DNA of 64,000 nucleotides. Source: Nematostella vectensis (Eukaryota > Cnidaria > Anthozoa > Actiniaria > Edwardsiidae). Shown one piece after another: positions 45,501-58,383 of this stretch. Below the pieces are notes generated by a model. It ran no database searches. It worked only from the letters and a program-made list of their open reading frames with translations, and was not told the DNA's origin. Position 1 is the first letter of the stretch; each line of letters opens with the position of its first letter. Location of the stretch: assembly GCF_932526225.1 (NCBI RefSeq), contig NC_064034.1, forward strand, positions 3,830,001 to 3,894,000, in the 5' to 3' direction. The position numbers and the translations under genes were made by a program.

Positions 45501-48500
45501 AGGAGAGGTAGTAGGTGTGTCTGCATGTAAGCAACCTTTATGAGGATAAAACCAATGTATGCAAAGATATCATAAGAGTTTTTCTCTGCCTAAATTTTTT
45601 CTCATCCTGTAGTCATGCTCCATGTTAAACATGGCAACTTTGGATGAGTTCATGGAATGGATGGTGGCCGAGCCTCAGACTATTGTATGGCTGCCAACCC
45701 TACACAGACTTGCGGTGTCTGAGACAGTCAAGCACGAGGCCAAGTGCAACATCTGCAAGATGTACCCCATTGTAGGGTTCAGGTGAGGTGACAATTCTTG
45801 GAAAAATCACAAATATGAGCCTTTTTGTTATAAGTGATTTATATTAAGAAATGGATAACATGGATGTTGAGTGTAATAAAATGTAAGCTTATTTCAAACA
45901 GGGTTGCAGGGTTTGAACCCATGCTTGTCCTAACACACAATGCCATGGGAACTGTACTGTATAACGATTCTAACAAATGAACAAAAGAAATGTAAAGCAT
46001 GAATATTGAGTATTCAATAGAGTAGTTGTTTGTTGGTTACATGCACGGTATTAGTTTTCCTAACATAGATTTGTTGGGGAGCTTGTCGGGGTTACAACAC
46101 ATGAGTGATCGTACAGTAGTGAACTATAGTTGCGTTAGGTGCATACAGTCAACTTTCAGACAACAAAAATTATCTGAGGGTGCCGGTGACAAAGAGGTGA
46201 CATTTTTCTTTAAATAAATATGATATGGATAACAGAGTTGCTTATTGCTAAAACTTGAAAGACTACAGACAAGCTGTAGAAAAGCTAGTTGGCTTGCGTA
46301 GGTGTGGTGTAGTTAAGGTATAAATCAACACAAGCTTAAGTATGTTGAACGCCTCTGTGAAACATAGAGTAGTTGCGCTGACGTTTCGAACGTTAGCCTT
46401 TCATCAGGGCAAAAGAAACTGAATCGAAACTGAATACCTGACTACATGACTAAATAGTTGTTTTTTGTTTGTTGATAGGTACCGTTGCTTGAAATGTTTT
46501 AACTTCGATCTCTGTCAGGTAAGCTATTATGTTTAGTGCCAAACACTTGTCTATGCAAAGATGCAAGGCTTGTGTCAATGCTTTTACAGTTATTTGTAAC
46601 GTATTCTGTGCTTACTAGGGTTTCTTGGCTAGGTATGTCCATGTAGGTGTTACTGGTGCTTTTATGCCCAACGCACTAATTTAGGGATTCCTACTCGGGT
46701 TTGCTTTAATGTTGTTGGACGCATTTGTTTAGGGTTGTTTCTGGGCTGGGCGTGTAAGCAAGGGGCACAAGATTGGCCATCCGACTCAAGAATACTGTCT
46801 TGCTGTGAGTAAACCAATGGTATCTTCACCCTCTTTGTGCACAACGTTTTCATCTTAGAAACATAATTCGACAAACTAGCGCAATTATACCTTCCTTTCA
46901 CAACTGAAATCCATTTTCCGAATAACGACCAAAGTGTGAAAACCACCTTCCCACCATGTCTCCGTTAAGACACTTCTACAGTGCCTTCTTTCGATCTGTT
47001 GGCCGCACAATACAAATAATTTTCGCCTACAGACCTTTGCTTTTAAATCTCAGCCTTCGCAAAAAGAAGACATAAAAGACTTCGCGAAAGTCATGCGTAA
47101 TAAAGTGAGCAAGAAGAAAAAGCCGACAGATCCGGCCAAGGGTCGATTTATCGCCATTCCAAATCAGGACGCAGGGCCGGCCTCGGACGATGAGTAAGTA
47201 GTACTCTAACTTAACGATTTCCATTTTAAATAAATGCGCTTGGATTAACTACAGGGAAGCAACAGGCGGTGGGCATTACACTGAAGCAGCGGAGGACATT
47301 GAGCCACTTTAAATCGGCCTTGCACTACCCCCATAGGGATGTCGTCTTGTACATGTTGTGCACGTGGAATTCTGAACCTTCGGACACGGCCTGTAACTTG
47401 GATCAGAAAGGCCCCAAAACTGCAAAACGCATTTTATTTGTCACACAGATTTATCTGCGCATGCTTAATGTTCATCTTTCTGAATACACACATGTTTGTT
47501 TGTTTTTAACGTGTTGTTGTTATATGTCCGCCAGGTTTTCCGTGGATGGTCCGTCCAAAAGCACGAAATTCAGCCCTGATACACACGACATGTTGTGCTC
47601 ATACGCTGCAAGGTATTAGTGATCCCCAATGCAATGCATTAAACTGTACCCCCCTCCCCCGACCCCACCACCACCCTAATCGATGAGCAATCACATCAGG
47701 GGAGGAGAGGACGGCCAGGCTTAAAGCCTTTTCAAATTTTCATCTAACTGAAGAGACGCAAATAGCCACAAAGAATAATCAGCGAACACCAAATAATGTG
47801 TGTATCGTCACCTCTCCTCTCCCCACCTTTCCTATTTCATCACGCTTTCCCTTTGACATCTATCAGAATCGTGAATCATGTCTTTGTCACTTCTAGACTC
47901 GCAGATTACGAGAAAACAGAAGCGAGTCCGCCCCGAGGAGAACCTTCCCATAAACACCCACGTGATCACATGTAAGTGGACCTACGACTGTTTCATCGCT
48001 CCCCCCCCCCCCCCCCCCCGCACCTTTAGGAAGATATAGAGATCTAGTGTAAAGAAAAAATTATGCAGAATGACACACGAATAAAACCCCTCACATGTCC
48101 TGTCTATAAACAATATACAGTCAGTGCAATCAGTTTTATTATGACCCAGTGATGGACTAATACATTTTTCATATTATTCCCTTTTAGTAAAGATGAGCAA
48201 GATTTAATTTACCATTACGCTAACAGGTACGCTACTTGTTGCGTCATTTGACATGTCGTTATTCCAATGCTATAGTGTCTCGCGTATTTTAAGACATGTT
48301 ATTTAATATCTAAACCTTGATATCGTGTTCTTCTTTCTAGTTTGGACCTGGAGCCCCCCAAACTGGTAAGCGATTTGAATACGCACTATCCTCTAAGGTG
48401 TGGGATGAATGAAAGTAGTTAGGCGGTGTTGATATAGACGTCATAATTGCCATGTGAAAATGACAAGGATATGTGTGCAAATTTCCGAAAAGGCGCTTCA

Positions 48501-51500
48501 GGTGAAATAATGAAAACACTTGTCCACTTGCAGCCTGCTCGTCAGGATACGGGAGACATTGTACCGGATCACGCCCTGGACCAGGATCAACGGGACGAGC
48601 TAGAAGACTTGATCGGGAGACTCGAGATTGATAACCGGTACGATAACTAGTTAGGAGACTTGATCGGGGGACTCCAGATTGATAATCGGTACTATAACTA
48701 GTTAGTAGACTTGATCGGGAGATTGATAACCGGTACGATAATTAGTTAGAAGACTTGATCGGGAGACTCCAGATTGATAACCGGTACGATAACTAGTTAG
48801 AAGACTTGATCGGGAGACTCGAGATTGATAACCGGTACGTGAGCTAGTTAGGAGACTCGATCGGAAGACTTGAGATTGATAACCGGTACGTGAGCTAGTT
48901 AGAAGACTCGATCGGAAGACTCGAGATTGATAACCGGTACGTGAGCTAGTTGGAAGACTCGATCGGAAGACTCGAGATTGATAACCGGTTCGTTAGCTAG
49001 TTAGAAGACTCGATCGGAAGACTCGAGATTGATAACCGGTACGTGAGCTAGTTAGAAGACTCGATCGGAAGACTCGAGATTGATAACCGGTACGTTAGCT
49101 GGTTAGGAGACTTGATCGGAAGACTCGAGATTGATAACCGGTACGTGAGCTAGTTAGAAGACTTGATCGGGAGACTCCAGATTGATAACCGGTACGATAA
49201 TTAGTTAGAAGACTTGATCGGGGAGACTCCAGATTGATAACCGGTACGTGAGCTAGTTAGAAGACTCGATCGGAAGACTCGAGATTGATAACCGGTACGT
49301 GAGCTAGTTAGAAGACTCGATCGGAAGACTCGAGATTGATAACCGGTACGTGAGCTAGTTGGAAGACTCGATCGGAAGACTCGAGATTGATAACCGGTTC
49401 GTGAGCTAGTTAGAAGACTCGATCGGAAGACTCGAGATTGATAACCGGTACGTGAGCTAGTTAGAAGACTCGATCGGAAGACTCGAGATTGATAACCGGT
49501 ACGTGAGCTAGTTGAAGACTCGATCGGAAGACTCGAGATTGATAACCGGTACGTGAGCTAGTTGGAAGACTCGATCGGAAGACTCGAGATTGATAACCGG
49601 TTCGTGAGCTAGTTAGAAGACTCGATCGGAAGACTCGAGATTGATAACCGGTACGTGAGCTAGTTAGAAGACTCGATCGGAAGACTCGAGATTGATAACC
49701 GGTTACGTTAGCTGGTTAGGAGACTTGATCGGAAGACTCGAGATTGATAACCGGTACGTGAGCTAGTTAGAAGACTTGATCGGGAGACTCCAGATTGATA
49801 ACCGGTACCATAATTAGTTAGAAGACTCGAGATTGATAACCGGTACGTGAGCTAGTTAGGAGACTTGATCGGCAGACGAGACTGACAACCGGTACGTAAG
49901 CTAGTTAGGAGACTTGATCGGGAGACGAGAGATTGATAACCGGTACGTGAGCTAGTTAGAAGACTTGATCGGAAAACTCTAAATTGATAACCGGTACGTA
50001 AGCTAGTTAGAAGACTTGATCGGGTAGACTCGAGATTTATAACCAACACGTAAGCTAGTTAGAAGACTTGATCAGGGAGACTCGAGATTGATAACCGGTT
50101 CGTGAGCTAGTTAGAAGACTCGATCGGAAGACTCGAGATTGATAACCGTTACGTGAGCTAGTTAGAGGACTTGATCGGGGAGACTCGAGATTGATAACCG
50201 GTACATGAGCTGGTTAGAAGACTCGATCGGGAGACTCGAGATTGGTAACCGGTACGTGAGCTAGTTAGAAGACTCGATCGGGAGACTCCAGATTGATAAC
50301 CGGTACGTGAGCTAGTTAGAAGACTTGATCGGGAGACTCCAGATTGATAACCGCTACGTGAGCTAGTTAGAAGACTTGATCGGGGAGACTCCAGATTGAT
50401 AACCGGTACGTGAGCTAGTTAGAAGACTCGAGATTGATCACCGGTACGTGAGCTAGTTGGAAGACTCGATCGGAAGACTCGAGATTGATAACCGGTTCGT
50501 GAGCTAGTTAGAAGACTCGATCGGAAGACTCGAGATTGATAACCGGTACGTGAGCTAGTTAGAAGACTCGAGATTGATAACCGGTACGTGAGCTAGTTAG
50601 AAGACTCGATCGGAAGACTCGAGATTGATAACCGGTACGTGAGCTAGTTGGAAGACTCGATCGGAAGACTCGAGATTGATAACCGGTTCGTGAGCTAGTT
50701 AGAAGACTCGATCGGAAGACTTGAGATTGATAACCGGTACGTGAGCTAGTTAGAAGACTCGATCGGAAGACTCGAGATTGATAACCGGTACGTTAGCTGG
50801 TTAGGAGACTTGATCGGAAGACTCGAGATTGATAACCGGTACGTGAGCTAGTTAGAAGACTTGATCGGGAGACTCCAGATTGATAACCGGTACGTGAGCT
50901 AGTTAGAAGACTTGATCGGGAGACTCCAGATTGATAACCGGTACCATAATTAGTTAGAAGACTCGAGATTGATAACCGGTACGTGAGCTAGTTAGGAGAC
51001 TTGATCGGGAGACGAGACTGACAACCGGTACGTAAGCTAGTTAGGAGACTTGATCGGGAGACGAGAGATTGATAACCGGTACGTGAGCTAGTTAGAAGAC
51101 TTGATCGGAAAACTCTAAATTGATAACCGGTACGTAAGCTAGTTAGAAGACTTGATCGGGTAGACTCGAGATTTAAAACCAACACGTAAGCTAGTTAGAA
51201 GACTTGATCGGGGAGACTCGAGATTGATAACCGGTTCGTGAGCTAGTTAGAAGACTCGATCGGAAGACTCGAGATTGATAACCGTTACGTGAGCTAGTTA
51301 GAGGACTTGATCGGGGAGACTCGAGATTGATAACCGGTACATGAGCTGGTTAGAAGACTCGATCGGGAGACTCGAGATTGATAACCGGTACGTGAGCTAG
51401 TTAGAAGACTCGATCAGGAGACTCCAGATTGATAACCGGTACGTGAGCTAGTTAGAAGACTTGATCGGGAGACTCCAGATTGATAACCGCTACGTGAGCT

Positions 51501-54500
51501 AGTTAGAAGACTTGATCGGGGAGACTCCAGATTGATAACCGGTACGTGAGCTAGTTAGAAGACTCGAGATTGATCACCGGTACGTGAGCTAGTTGGAAGA
51601 CTCGATCGGAAGACTCGAGATTGATAACCGGTTCGTGAGCTAGTTAGAAGACTCGATCGGAAGACTCGAGATTGATAACCGGTACGTGAGCTAGTTAGAA
51701 GACTCGAGATTGATAACCGGTACGTGAGCTAGTTAGAAGACTCGATCGGAAGACTCGAGATTGATAACCGGTACGTGAGCTAGTTGGAAGACTCGATCGG
51801 AAGACTCGAGATTGATAACTGGTTCGTGAGCTAGTTAGAAGACTCGATCGGAAGACTCGAGATTGATAACCGGTACGTGAGCTAGTTAGAAGACTCGATC
51901 GGAAGACTCGAGATTGATAACCGGTTACGTTAGCTGGTTAGGAGACTTGATCGGAAGACTCGAGATTGATAACCGGTACGTGAGCTAGTTAGAAGACTTG
52001 ATCGGGAGACTCCAGATTGATAACCGGTACCATAATTAGTTAGAAGACTCGAGATTGATAACCGGTACGTGAGCTAGTTAGGAGACTTGATCGGGAGACG
52101 AGACTGACAACCGGTACGTAAGCTAGTTAGGAGACTTGATCGGGAGACGAGAGATTGATAACCGGTACGTGAGCTAGTTAGAAGACTTGATCGGAAAACT
52201 CTAAATTGATAACCGGTACGTAAGCTAGTTAGAAGACTTGATCGGGTAGACTCGAGATTTATAACCAACACGTAAGCTAGTTAGAAGACTTGATCGGGGA
52301 GACTTGAGATTGATAACCGGTTCGTGAGCTAGTTAGAAGACTCGATCGGAAGACTCGAGATTGATAACCGTTACGTGAGCTAGTTAGAGGACTTGATCGG
52401 GGAGACTCGAGATTGATAACCGGTACATGAGCTGGTTAGAAGACTCGATCGGGAGACTCGAGATTGATAACCGGTACGTGAGCTAGTTAGAAGACTCGAT
52501 CGGGAGACTCCAGATTGATAACCGGTACATGAGCTAGTTAGAAGACTTGATCGGGAGACTCCAGATTGATAACCGCTACGTGAGCTAGTTAGAAGACTTG
52601 ATCGAGGAGACTCGAGATTGATAACCGGTACGATAACTAGTTGGAAGACTTGATCGGGAGTCTCCAGATTGATAACCGGTACGATAACTAGTTGGAAGAC
52701 TTGATCGGGAGACTCGAGATTGATAACCGGTACGATAACTAGTTGGAAGACTTGATCGGGAGACTCCAGATTGATAACCGGTACGATAACTAGTTGGAAG
52801 ACTTGATCGGGAGACTCGAGATTGAGCATACAAAAGGCTGCTAGCCTACCCTGGGTACCAATGCCTCCAGACTTCTCTCGTCCAGTAACGCTCAGCCAAA
52901 ATGCCGTGCGTCATTGGGCGAGAGAAGTTTGGAGGCTCTGGTACCCAGGGTACTGCTAGCCGCCCTAGGGCTTATCATCAGGGCTTACCGTAGTTCGATG
53001 TCAGTAGATAAAAAGTATAAAAGATGTTTGTAAAGTAACGTAGCTATGTCCATAATCCCCGCATATAACCCCTCGCGTGTTGCATCCGCAGCGTTCTACG
53101 CGATGAAATCGACCACATCCATGAGTTACAGCAGCAGAGCCCTGATCGAACGCTAGCGCTCGTCCCAGACTTCCTCGATGACTCGGCCTCCGCGGAGCAG
53201 CTCCGACGACGCAAGGAACGCCTGGTAGCTCGCGAAGAGATCCTCGAGGCCCACAACACTCAGCTGCAGATCCAGCTGAGCAGGTTACGGGCCCTGCTCT
53301 ACCAGGTACAGGGTGAGGCCGAGCTGCGCCGAGGGAAACGCTGGTGCTAGCAAGAACTTGCATGTTTTTATCAATTGGTTTTGGGAATTGGAGCGGTTGA
53401 TTTTTTTATATAAAGGCCTGTTCAACTAAAGGATTGAATCCTATTGTAATTGTTCTCAAGGCTGGAATAAAAACATCTTGTAAACTGGAACTAAACCTGA
53501 ATAACACTAAAACCAACTTGACGTAATTGCTCTAACAAACGCCGCGCCTAAATATGAATACGCGCCTACCCCCCGAATAGGCCTCGACTCATCACATTAT
53601 TGACTCCGACAACGGGGGCTCTGTGCAGAAGGCAGCAAAAATTGACAGTACTACCCGCCACAGCCATCGTTGTCAGATTTTTATATGGTCCTGAGAGTAT
53701 TTTACTCCCTTAGAAAAGCATTCTTTTTATCTAGATAAAACAGATTCTGGAATAAGCCCGTAAGCCCCTCGCTTATTCGTACTGTACGCCTTGAGTATAT
53801 AAAATGATATTTGCAATAAAACCTAAACTGTATAAACCGATATAAATACTGTACATTAACTAAGTTTTATAATGATGTGAAGAGCATCGTGTGGTGAATA
53901 AACGTAACAAATAAACACACCCTAAAGCCAAGCGTCATTGGGTTGATCGAATGCTGTGTCACCAAAAGTCTCCCCTCTCTTTATTGTGAAACCATGGATT
54001 ATCAGGAACCCCTATGTCCCTATATATGTCCCCGATATCTTATTTTAAACGAAGTTCGGTCATCTATAGTGGGTAGATAGTTATTTCAACCGCAACGTTA
54101 GCTGGTCTTTTATAAGACACTGTGATGGAACAAAAAAGTCCATTCTCGTCCGGTGAAGTCTTTTTGCTTTTGGCATCATGTCTTTGTTTTCCGCGCATGC
54201 GCAGTGATAAAAGTGTTGGCACCTGCATGATCACACGTGACCGCGTAGTACAGTGGTCTAAAACAGTAGAAATGTTGTTTGTTTTCACAAGGCTTATTTT
54301 GATTTGGTGTTGGAATTCATATTTCTCCTTTACTAGTCTCGTTATTGTCGTCGTGCCCTCTAATATGTTCGTGAGGCTTGCCTGTTACGCCCTAATCCCA
54401 TCTAGAACTTTCTTCACCTGTTACGTCTGTGATTCACATGTTTATATTCGTTATTTTTTCCTTTAAAAAATAAAGCTTCGTCACACCCCGGTCGATATTA

Positions 54501-57500
54501 TATCCCCGGTGAACAAGTAGGTTACAATTCTTAATTCCATTTCTCAAACACCCCCCCACCCACGTCTCTTTCCATCGTAACTTGTAAATCTGGTCTTACT
54601 CCTACCCCCTCAACTCCCGTGGTTATACACCACACCGTGATCTAGGTTTTCTCTGACATCATGGTTGCGCTCTTAATCTATATAAAACCGCTTCCATGCC
54701 CTCGCATTTAATACTATAAATAAAAAACATCGCTTTGAAACATATGAAAACATGATAACTATTTTAAGATGTAAACATTCCATTTCATTCCATTCCATTC
54801 TAAAATTATAATTTGCACCGCTTTAGCTATTAATATTTGATCGCTTGTCCCTCGCTCGCTTTGCGGAATTAGCTCCTCTTATATTATCGTCCTAATCGAT
54901 CCTGGTTCTAATGGATTGTGGTTATCAAGCGGTTGTGATATTCGCTCGTGATTGAACGACATAAGATGTAATTGTTACCCCAAATAACACCCACGACTTC
55001 GATAAGATCGGGTGTTAGACAGTGCGAAGAAAAAAAACAATGTCTTACCCTTCAAAAGTAACGTAAGTCGGGTTTTTTTTTTTCAAGAAAGCGAAAAATC
55101 TCTCTAGGGTATAAATAATATGGCGAGTAGGATGAAGAACTACCGTAAAATTCGACCTGTGGATGTCACGGTAATGCTCTATTGTTTTCACTATTTTCTC
55201 ATCTATATATCGTTGAATAAAAACTGCTATTTTGTTTTTATTTTAAAACTTTAAGTAAGGCAAAAAAATAAAACTGTTCATTTAAACCATTTTAATTCCT
55301 TTTTCCTTATGAGTGTCGAAGAACCAGTCTTAGACAAAATTTGTATTTGCTAAATGCCTTTGAGCGGTTTCCAGAGTTTAGGTAGGTATAGTAGATCTTT
55401 CGCAAATTTAAAAACAGCTTATTTTTTATTGCATTTTTATGTTTAGTTTAAGTCCAGACTGGTGATTGAGAGAATGGAAAATATGCTTTGTTATTCACTC
55501 TAAGGATTACATTTCAGGATGGCACGTCACCAAGTAACCGGCCCGAGACATCTTCCGCGATAAAGGACCAACCTACCGGTCACCCGTTGATAAGGACCCA
55601 CCTAAGCCCGACCACGCCCCATCAGCCAACACCCTTACCCGACAGCATCGTCATCCCTTGCCACACCTCCTCCCCCCGTTCTAGGGGGGACACCTCCGCC
55701 TTGTGGGGTGAAGAGTGCGCCCTCCTTGATCAAGAGCGAAAGGGCACACCCCCAGAAGTTCGTAGAGTCCGCGAATTTCACGTTCCCTTCGCCGAGTCTA
55801 CAAATTCTGTGAATTTGACACAAACTTCTGCTGCACCTACTTCTTCAGCATCGACGCACATCCCCCCGGAAACAATACATTTTAGTTTTGGAAACGTTAC
55901 TATGCCGGTTTTCGGTCAGGAGGGGTATTTGCTGAATTCCCAGCCAATTGTCTCTTCCCCGGATCCAGGGTATGTAAATCACTCGGGTTATGCATCGCAG
56001 GAAGAGGAGGAACTGGATCGGATTGTGGATCGGATGACTAACGCCTTTCCACTTGATCTCGAATCAGGTAATACTCATCACTACAGGCCCGTAGCCACCG
56101 GGGGGGGGGGGGGGGGGGGGAGCTCGGAAGAACCCTCCACTCGACTGGAAGGTCCGCTCTAATGAAGAAAAATTAGGTACCACAACAAGGTAGGACGAGC
56201 TACCTAAGAGAAAATGGTCCGCTTTATAGTTAAATGAACCCCCCCCCCCGCTCAAAATCCTGGCTACCCCTGCACTATTTGCGTCTACATTTTCCATAAT
56301 CTTGTGGTTACCGCCGGTGTTTTTTGTCACTCAGGCGTGTCCATGGAAGTCCATAATGACCTCTTCGTCGCTGCAAGCATGGTAGGGGAAGCAATGCAAT
56401 CCATGGTGACAGCGGTCTCTCGTCAAAGAGGTAAGCTAATTTGTTCGCCAGTTCACCTTCCCCGCGACGCGCGCGTGAAACCGAGGTCAGGGGGCAACCA
56501 TCGCCATCTTGTTTACCATTTTGCATTGTTTAAGCTCCAATAGATTCTCGCTACTCGCAATATGCGCATGGAACTTGTCCGCAACCGAGGCTCGCGCTGT
56601 ATTTATGCGTCCTCAGTTCGCTCGTCCAGCGGGCATGGTGGAATTCAAAACTGGACTAAATATTTTCCTCAGTCAAACTCTATAAATAAAACGGATCCCT
56701 CGATATAACGGACACGTTAATCTATACTGTTACCCACTAAATATCCTCAGTCAAAACTCTATAAATAAAACGGATCCCTCGATATAACGGACACGTTAAT
56801 CTATACTGTTACCCACTAAATATCCTCAGTCAAAACTCTATAAATAAAACAGACCCCTCGATATAACGGACACGTTAATCTATACTGTTACCCACTAAAT
56901 ATCCTCAGTCAAAACTCTATAAATAAAACAGACCCCTCAATATAACGGGTACGTTAATCTATACTGTTACCCACTAAATATCCTCAGTCAAAACTCTATA
57001 AATAAAACGGACCCCTCGATATAACGGACACGTTAATCTATACTGTTACCCACTAAATATCCTCAGTCAAAACTCTACCAATAAACAGACCCCTCGATAT
57101 AACAGACAATTTTATCAGCCCCGATGGTGTCCCTTCTATGTAGGTTTTGTTGTATATATGTCCTGCATACACCTATTTCAATCAACGTGCGTTGTCGGTG
57201 CAAATACCGAGTGCAAATTAACAAATCGTCAAATGGCTATCGTAGGGTATTATTATCCCCCCTAGATCTCAGATCCGGTTACCGATCTTATAACTGTTGT
57301 TTGCTATCCGCCGTTTGCACTTACTCACAACGTTTTTGAAATAGGTTTTCATAATGATAACACATTACGGCTTCCTTTCCATAGGCTCCGGGGACTCCCC
57401 GGGTTCCTACGCGCAAGATATTACCGATGACGACACAACACTATACTCCCAGGTAAACAAGTATTAATGGGACAAAGGCTTCTCACGGATATACGCAAAT

Positions 57501-58040
57501 TTTATGGCAGTATGGTTACCGTTGCATGATAAGCGCAAGTCTAGAAAAACACTTTTCCGCGCGCTACCCGCACCACGCCTTATACGGCGTGCTAACCGAC
57601 TCGCATTTTGGGTTATTCATAAATGAATATTTGGAATTTTGTGGCGCACGCGAAGGTCGAGATGCGCTGGGGAGAGAGTGCTCGCACCACAGGATATCAA
57701 ATTTTCGAAAAACAAAACATTTCCGACTAACCCCTAATGCAGCGAAAGCCGACTAGCAGGCTGGAACCCGAAGATGGCCACGTGTCTCGAGAGTAGAAGC
57801 AAAACTTCAACCCACTCAGGGTATGCAGGTATGCTCTTTATGTATGGAAAATGCCCGTACCCATAACAAAAGCGTTGCATTTTCGAAACGAATACCTGTG
57901 GGGACGGGGTCTCAGGCGCGTAGTTGGGGGGGGGGGGGGGGGGGGGGGCGCACAGGGGTTTCGCACACCTGTATTGGCCGCTAAAAAAGTTTGTTCTAAT
58001 TTTTATGATGTCACTTTTCTAGAATGGACATCGAAGATGA
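42541..58040 (+). CDS. Short dystrophin-family protein (WW, EF-hand region, ZZ, coiled coil)
   Basis: Exons: 42541-42562, 42712-42772, 43154-43215, 43762-43836, 43970-44177, 44293-44378, 44642-44721, 45158-45235, 45613-45782, 46479-46518, 46733-46804, 47033-47193, 47535-47612, 47897-47971, 48188-48226, 48341-48365, 48534-48637, 53092-53305, 55108-55170, 55518-56067, 56335-56430, 57385-57452, 58023-58040; 814 aa, all phases close. If exon 53092 is not spliced at 53305 it reads on to TAG 53348-53350 (564 aa). Domains: WW ([20 protein letters not shown]...WDHP), EF-hand region ([32 protein letters not shown]), ZZ ([32 protein letters not shown]), coiled coil ([20 protein letters not shown]) and dystrophin-like tail ([15 protein letters not shown]). 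It lacks the actin-binding and spectrin-repeat parts, as in Dp71-type products. The expected partner is beta-dystroglycan via WW-EF-ZZ. The in-frame ATG at 42547 is the alternative start. Confidence 0.88.
44895..45120 (+). repeat. 32-bp minisatellite in a dystrophin-like intron
   Basis: About seven units of 32 bp containing CTGGCCGTATCCACCTCTAT and TACAATCCCCAC. The frame shifts each unit, producing overlapping open frames of no significance. It ends about 35 bp before the acceptor at 45157 and shows no match to the adjoining exons. Confidence 0.85.
46381..46410 (-). ncRNA. Hammerhead ribozyme-like core (candidate)
   Basis: On the minus strand the segment reads CTGATGA (46401-46407), 13 nt, GAAA (46384-46387), then CGTCAG. 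This is the order of the conserved core of a type I hammerhead (CUGAUGA...GAAA). Stem II would be weak. Closely similar sequence is common in invertebrate repeats, and Penelope-like elements are known to carry hammerhead motifs. It may be a non-functional remnant. Confidence 0.35.
48600..52828 (+). repeat. 51-bp minisatellite seeded by the donor of dystrophin-like exon 48534-48637
   Basis: The exon ends CTAGAAGACTTGATCGGGAG, ACTCGAGATTGATAACCG and the donor is GTACGATAACTAG. The array repeats exactly this segment: about 41 nt of exon end plus about 10 nt of intron. There are roughly 80 copies (mostly 51 bp, with 34- and 50-52-bp variants) over 4.2 kb. Most copies carry GTACGTGAGC, which resembles a stronger donor than the authentic GTACGATAAC. 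A higher-order duplication of about 1.1 kb is present three times: the rare TACCATAATTAG occurs at 49806, 50942 and 52028. Confidence 0.96.
52838..52961. mobile_element. 106-bp palindromic MITE with 9-bp target duplication
   Basis: Near-perfect inverted arms (TACCCTGGGTACCAATGCCT ... to TACCCAGGGTA) of about 33 nt occupy 52847-52952. They are bounded by the direct repeat CTGCTAGCC at 52838-52846 and 52953-52961. An 8-9-bp duplication suggests a hAT-like or similar DNA transposase; 8 bp would be standard for hAT. Confidence 0.75.
53466..53471 (+). terminator. Early poly(A) signal of the dystrophin-like gene
   Basis: AATAAA lies 115 nt after the in-frame TAG at 53348-53350 that ends the 564-aa product if exon 53092 is not spliced at 53305. 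It supports an early-terminating transcript. Confidence 0.6.
53472..55107 (+). other. Intron (long isoform) or intergenic sequence
   Basis: About 1.6 kb of AT-rich sequence with short open frames but no exon that I can support. It ends in the acceptor TCTCTCTAG (55107) of an in-phase 63-nt exon. An internal ATG in that exon (55120) could alternatively start a separate transcript of the downstream exons. Confidence 0.45.
56085..56275. mobile_element. Possible MITE with poly-G core
   Basis: Terminal segments CAGGCCCGTAGCCACC (56085) and the inverted relative CCTGGCTACCCCTGC (56257-56271) flank a run of about 20 G (56101-56120) and a later C run (56239-56249). The inverted ends and G/C runs suggest a foldback element in the intron; the G tract length may be unreliable in assembly. 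Confidence 0.4.
56650..57112 (+). repeat. 79-bp tandem repeat, ~6 copies
   Basis: Units marked by TCCTCAGTCAAA occur at about 56666, 56744, 56823 and 56902 and onward, spaced 78-79 bp, with ATAAATAAAACGGAYCCCTC and TCTATACTGTTACCCACTAA inside. Identity is high except in the last unit. It lies in the intron between 56430 and 57385 and does not match the adjoining exon ends. Confidence 0.9.
57927..57949 (+). repeat. Poly-G tract
   Basis: A run of more than 20 G follows CAGGCGCGTAGTT, which resembles the end of the MITE-like element at 56085. Comparable runs in the window are poly-C at 6057-6072 and 48001-48019. Their true lengths may differ from the assembly. Confidence 0.7.
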
Positions 58041-58383
58041 AAGACTAAAGCATGCTTTTGCGGTGGTCTCCCTGTGGTCTTGGGCTATTCAACTCTTGTT
58101 CCCAGAGCCTCTTATTTCTGCAGCATGGAAACACGTTATGCCACGGCCATATCTGATCTGAATGTAGTCTTCACAGACGGGTCATCTTATCACGACCGTT
58201 TAGTAGGCCTTTCTGGAAGTGATATTCTGTGGCATAGAAGCAGGAAGGGGGAGTAAAGCATATTGTAGTAACCGCAAAAGAACTTTTAGAAATTGACAGT
58301 CTAAATTGCTGTATCATACTCATACCTGGCTGCTACAATTTGCAAAAGGCACAAGTTGCGCAATGTATTATCGGGAAATTTAT

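Noticed and set aside
49852-52833. Short minus-strand ORFs repeated three times
   Set aside because: They are shadows of the 51-bp array and its roughly 1.1-kb higher-order duplication.
54064-54466. Overlapping ORFs on both strands in the 53.5-55.1 kb region
   Set aside because: No recognisable domain, splice sites or conservation clues; they look random.
56068-56162. Coding extension with poly-glycine after exon 55518-56067
   Set aside because: The exon has a good donor at 56068 that keeps phase with 56335. The glycine run is the poly-G core of a MITE-like element.
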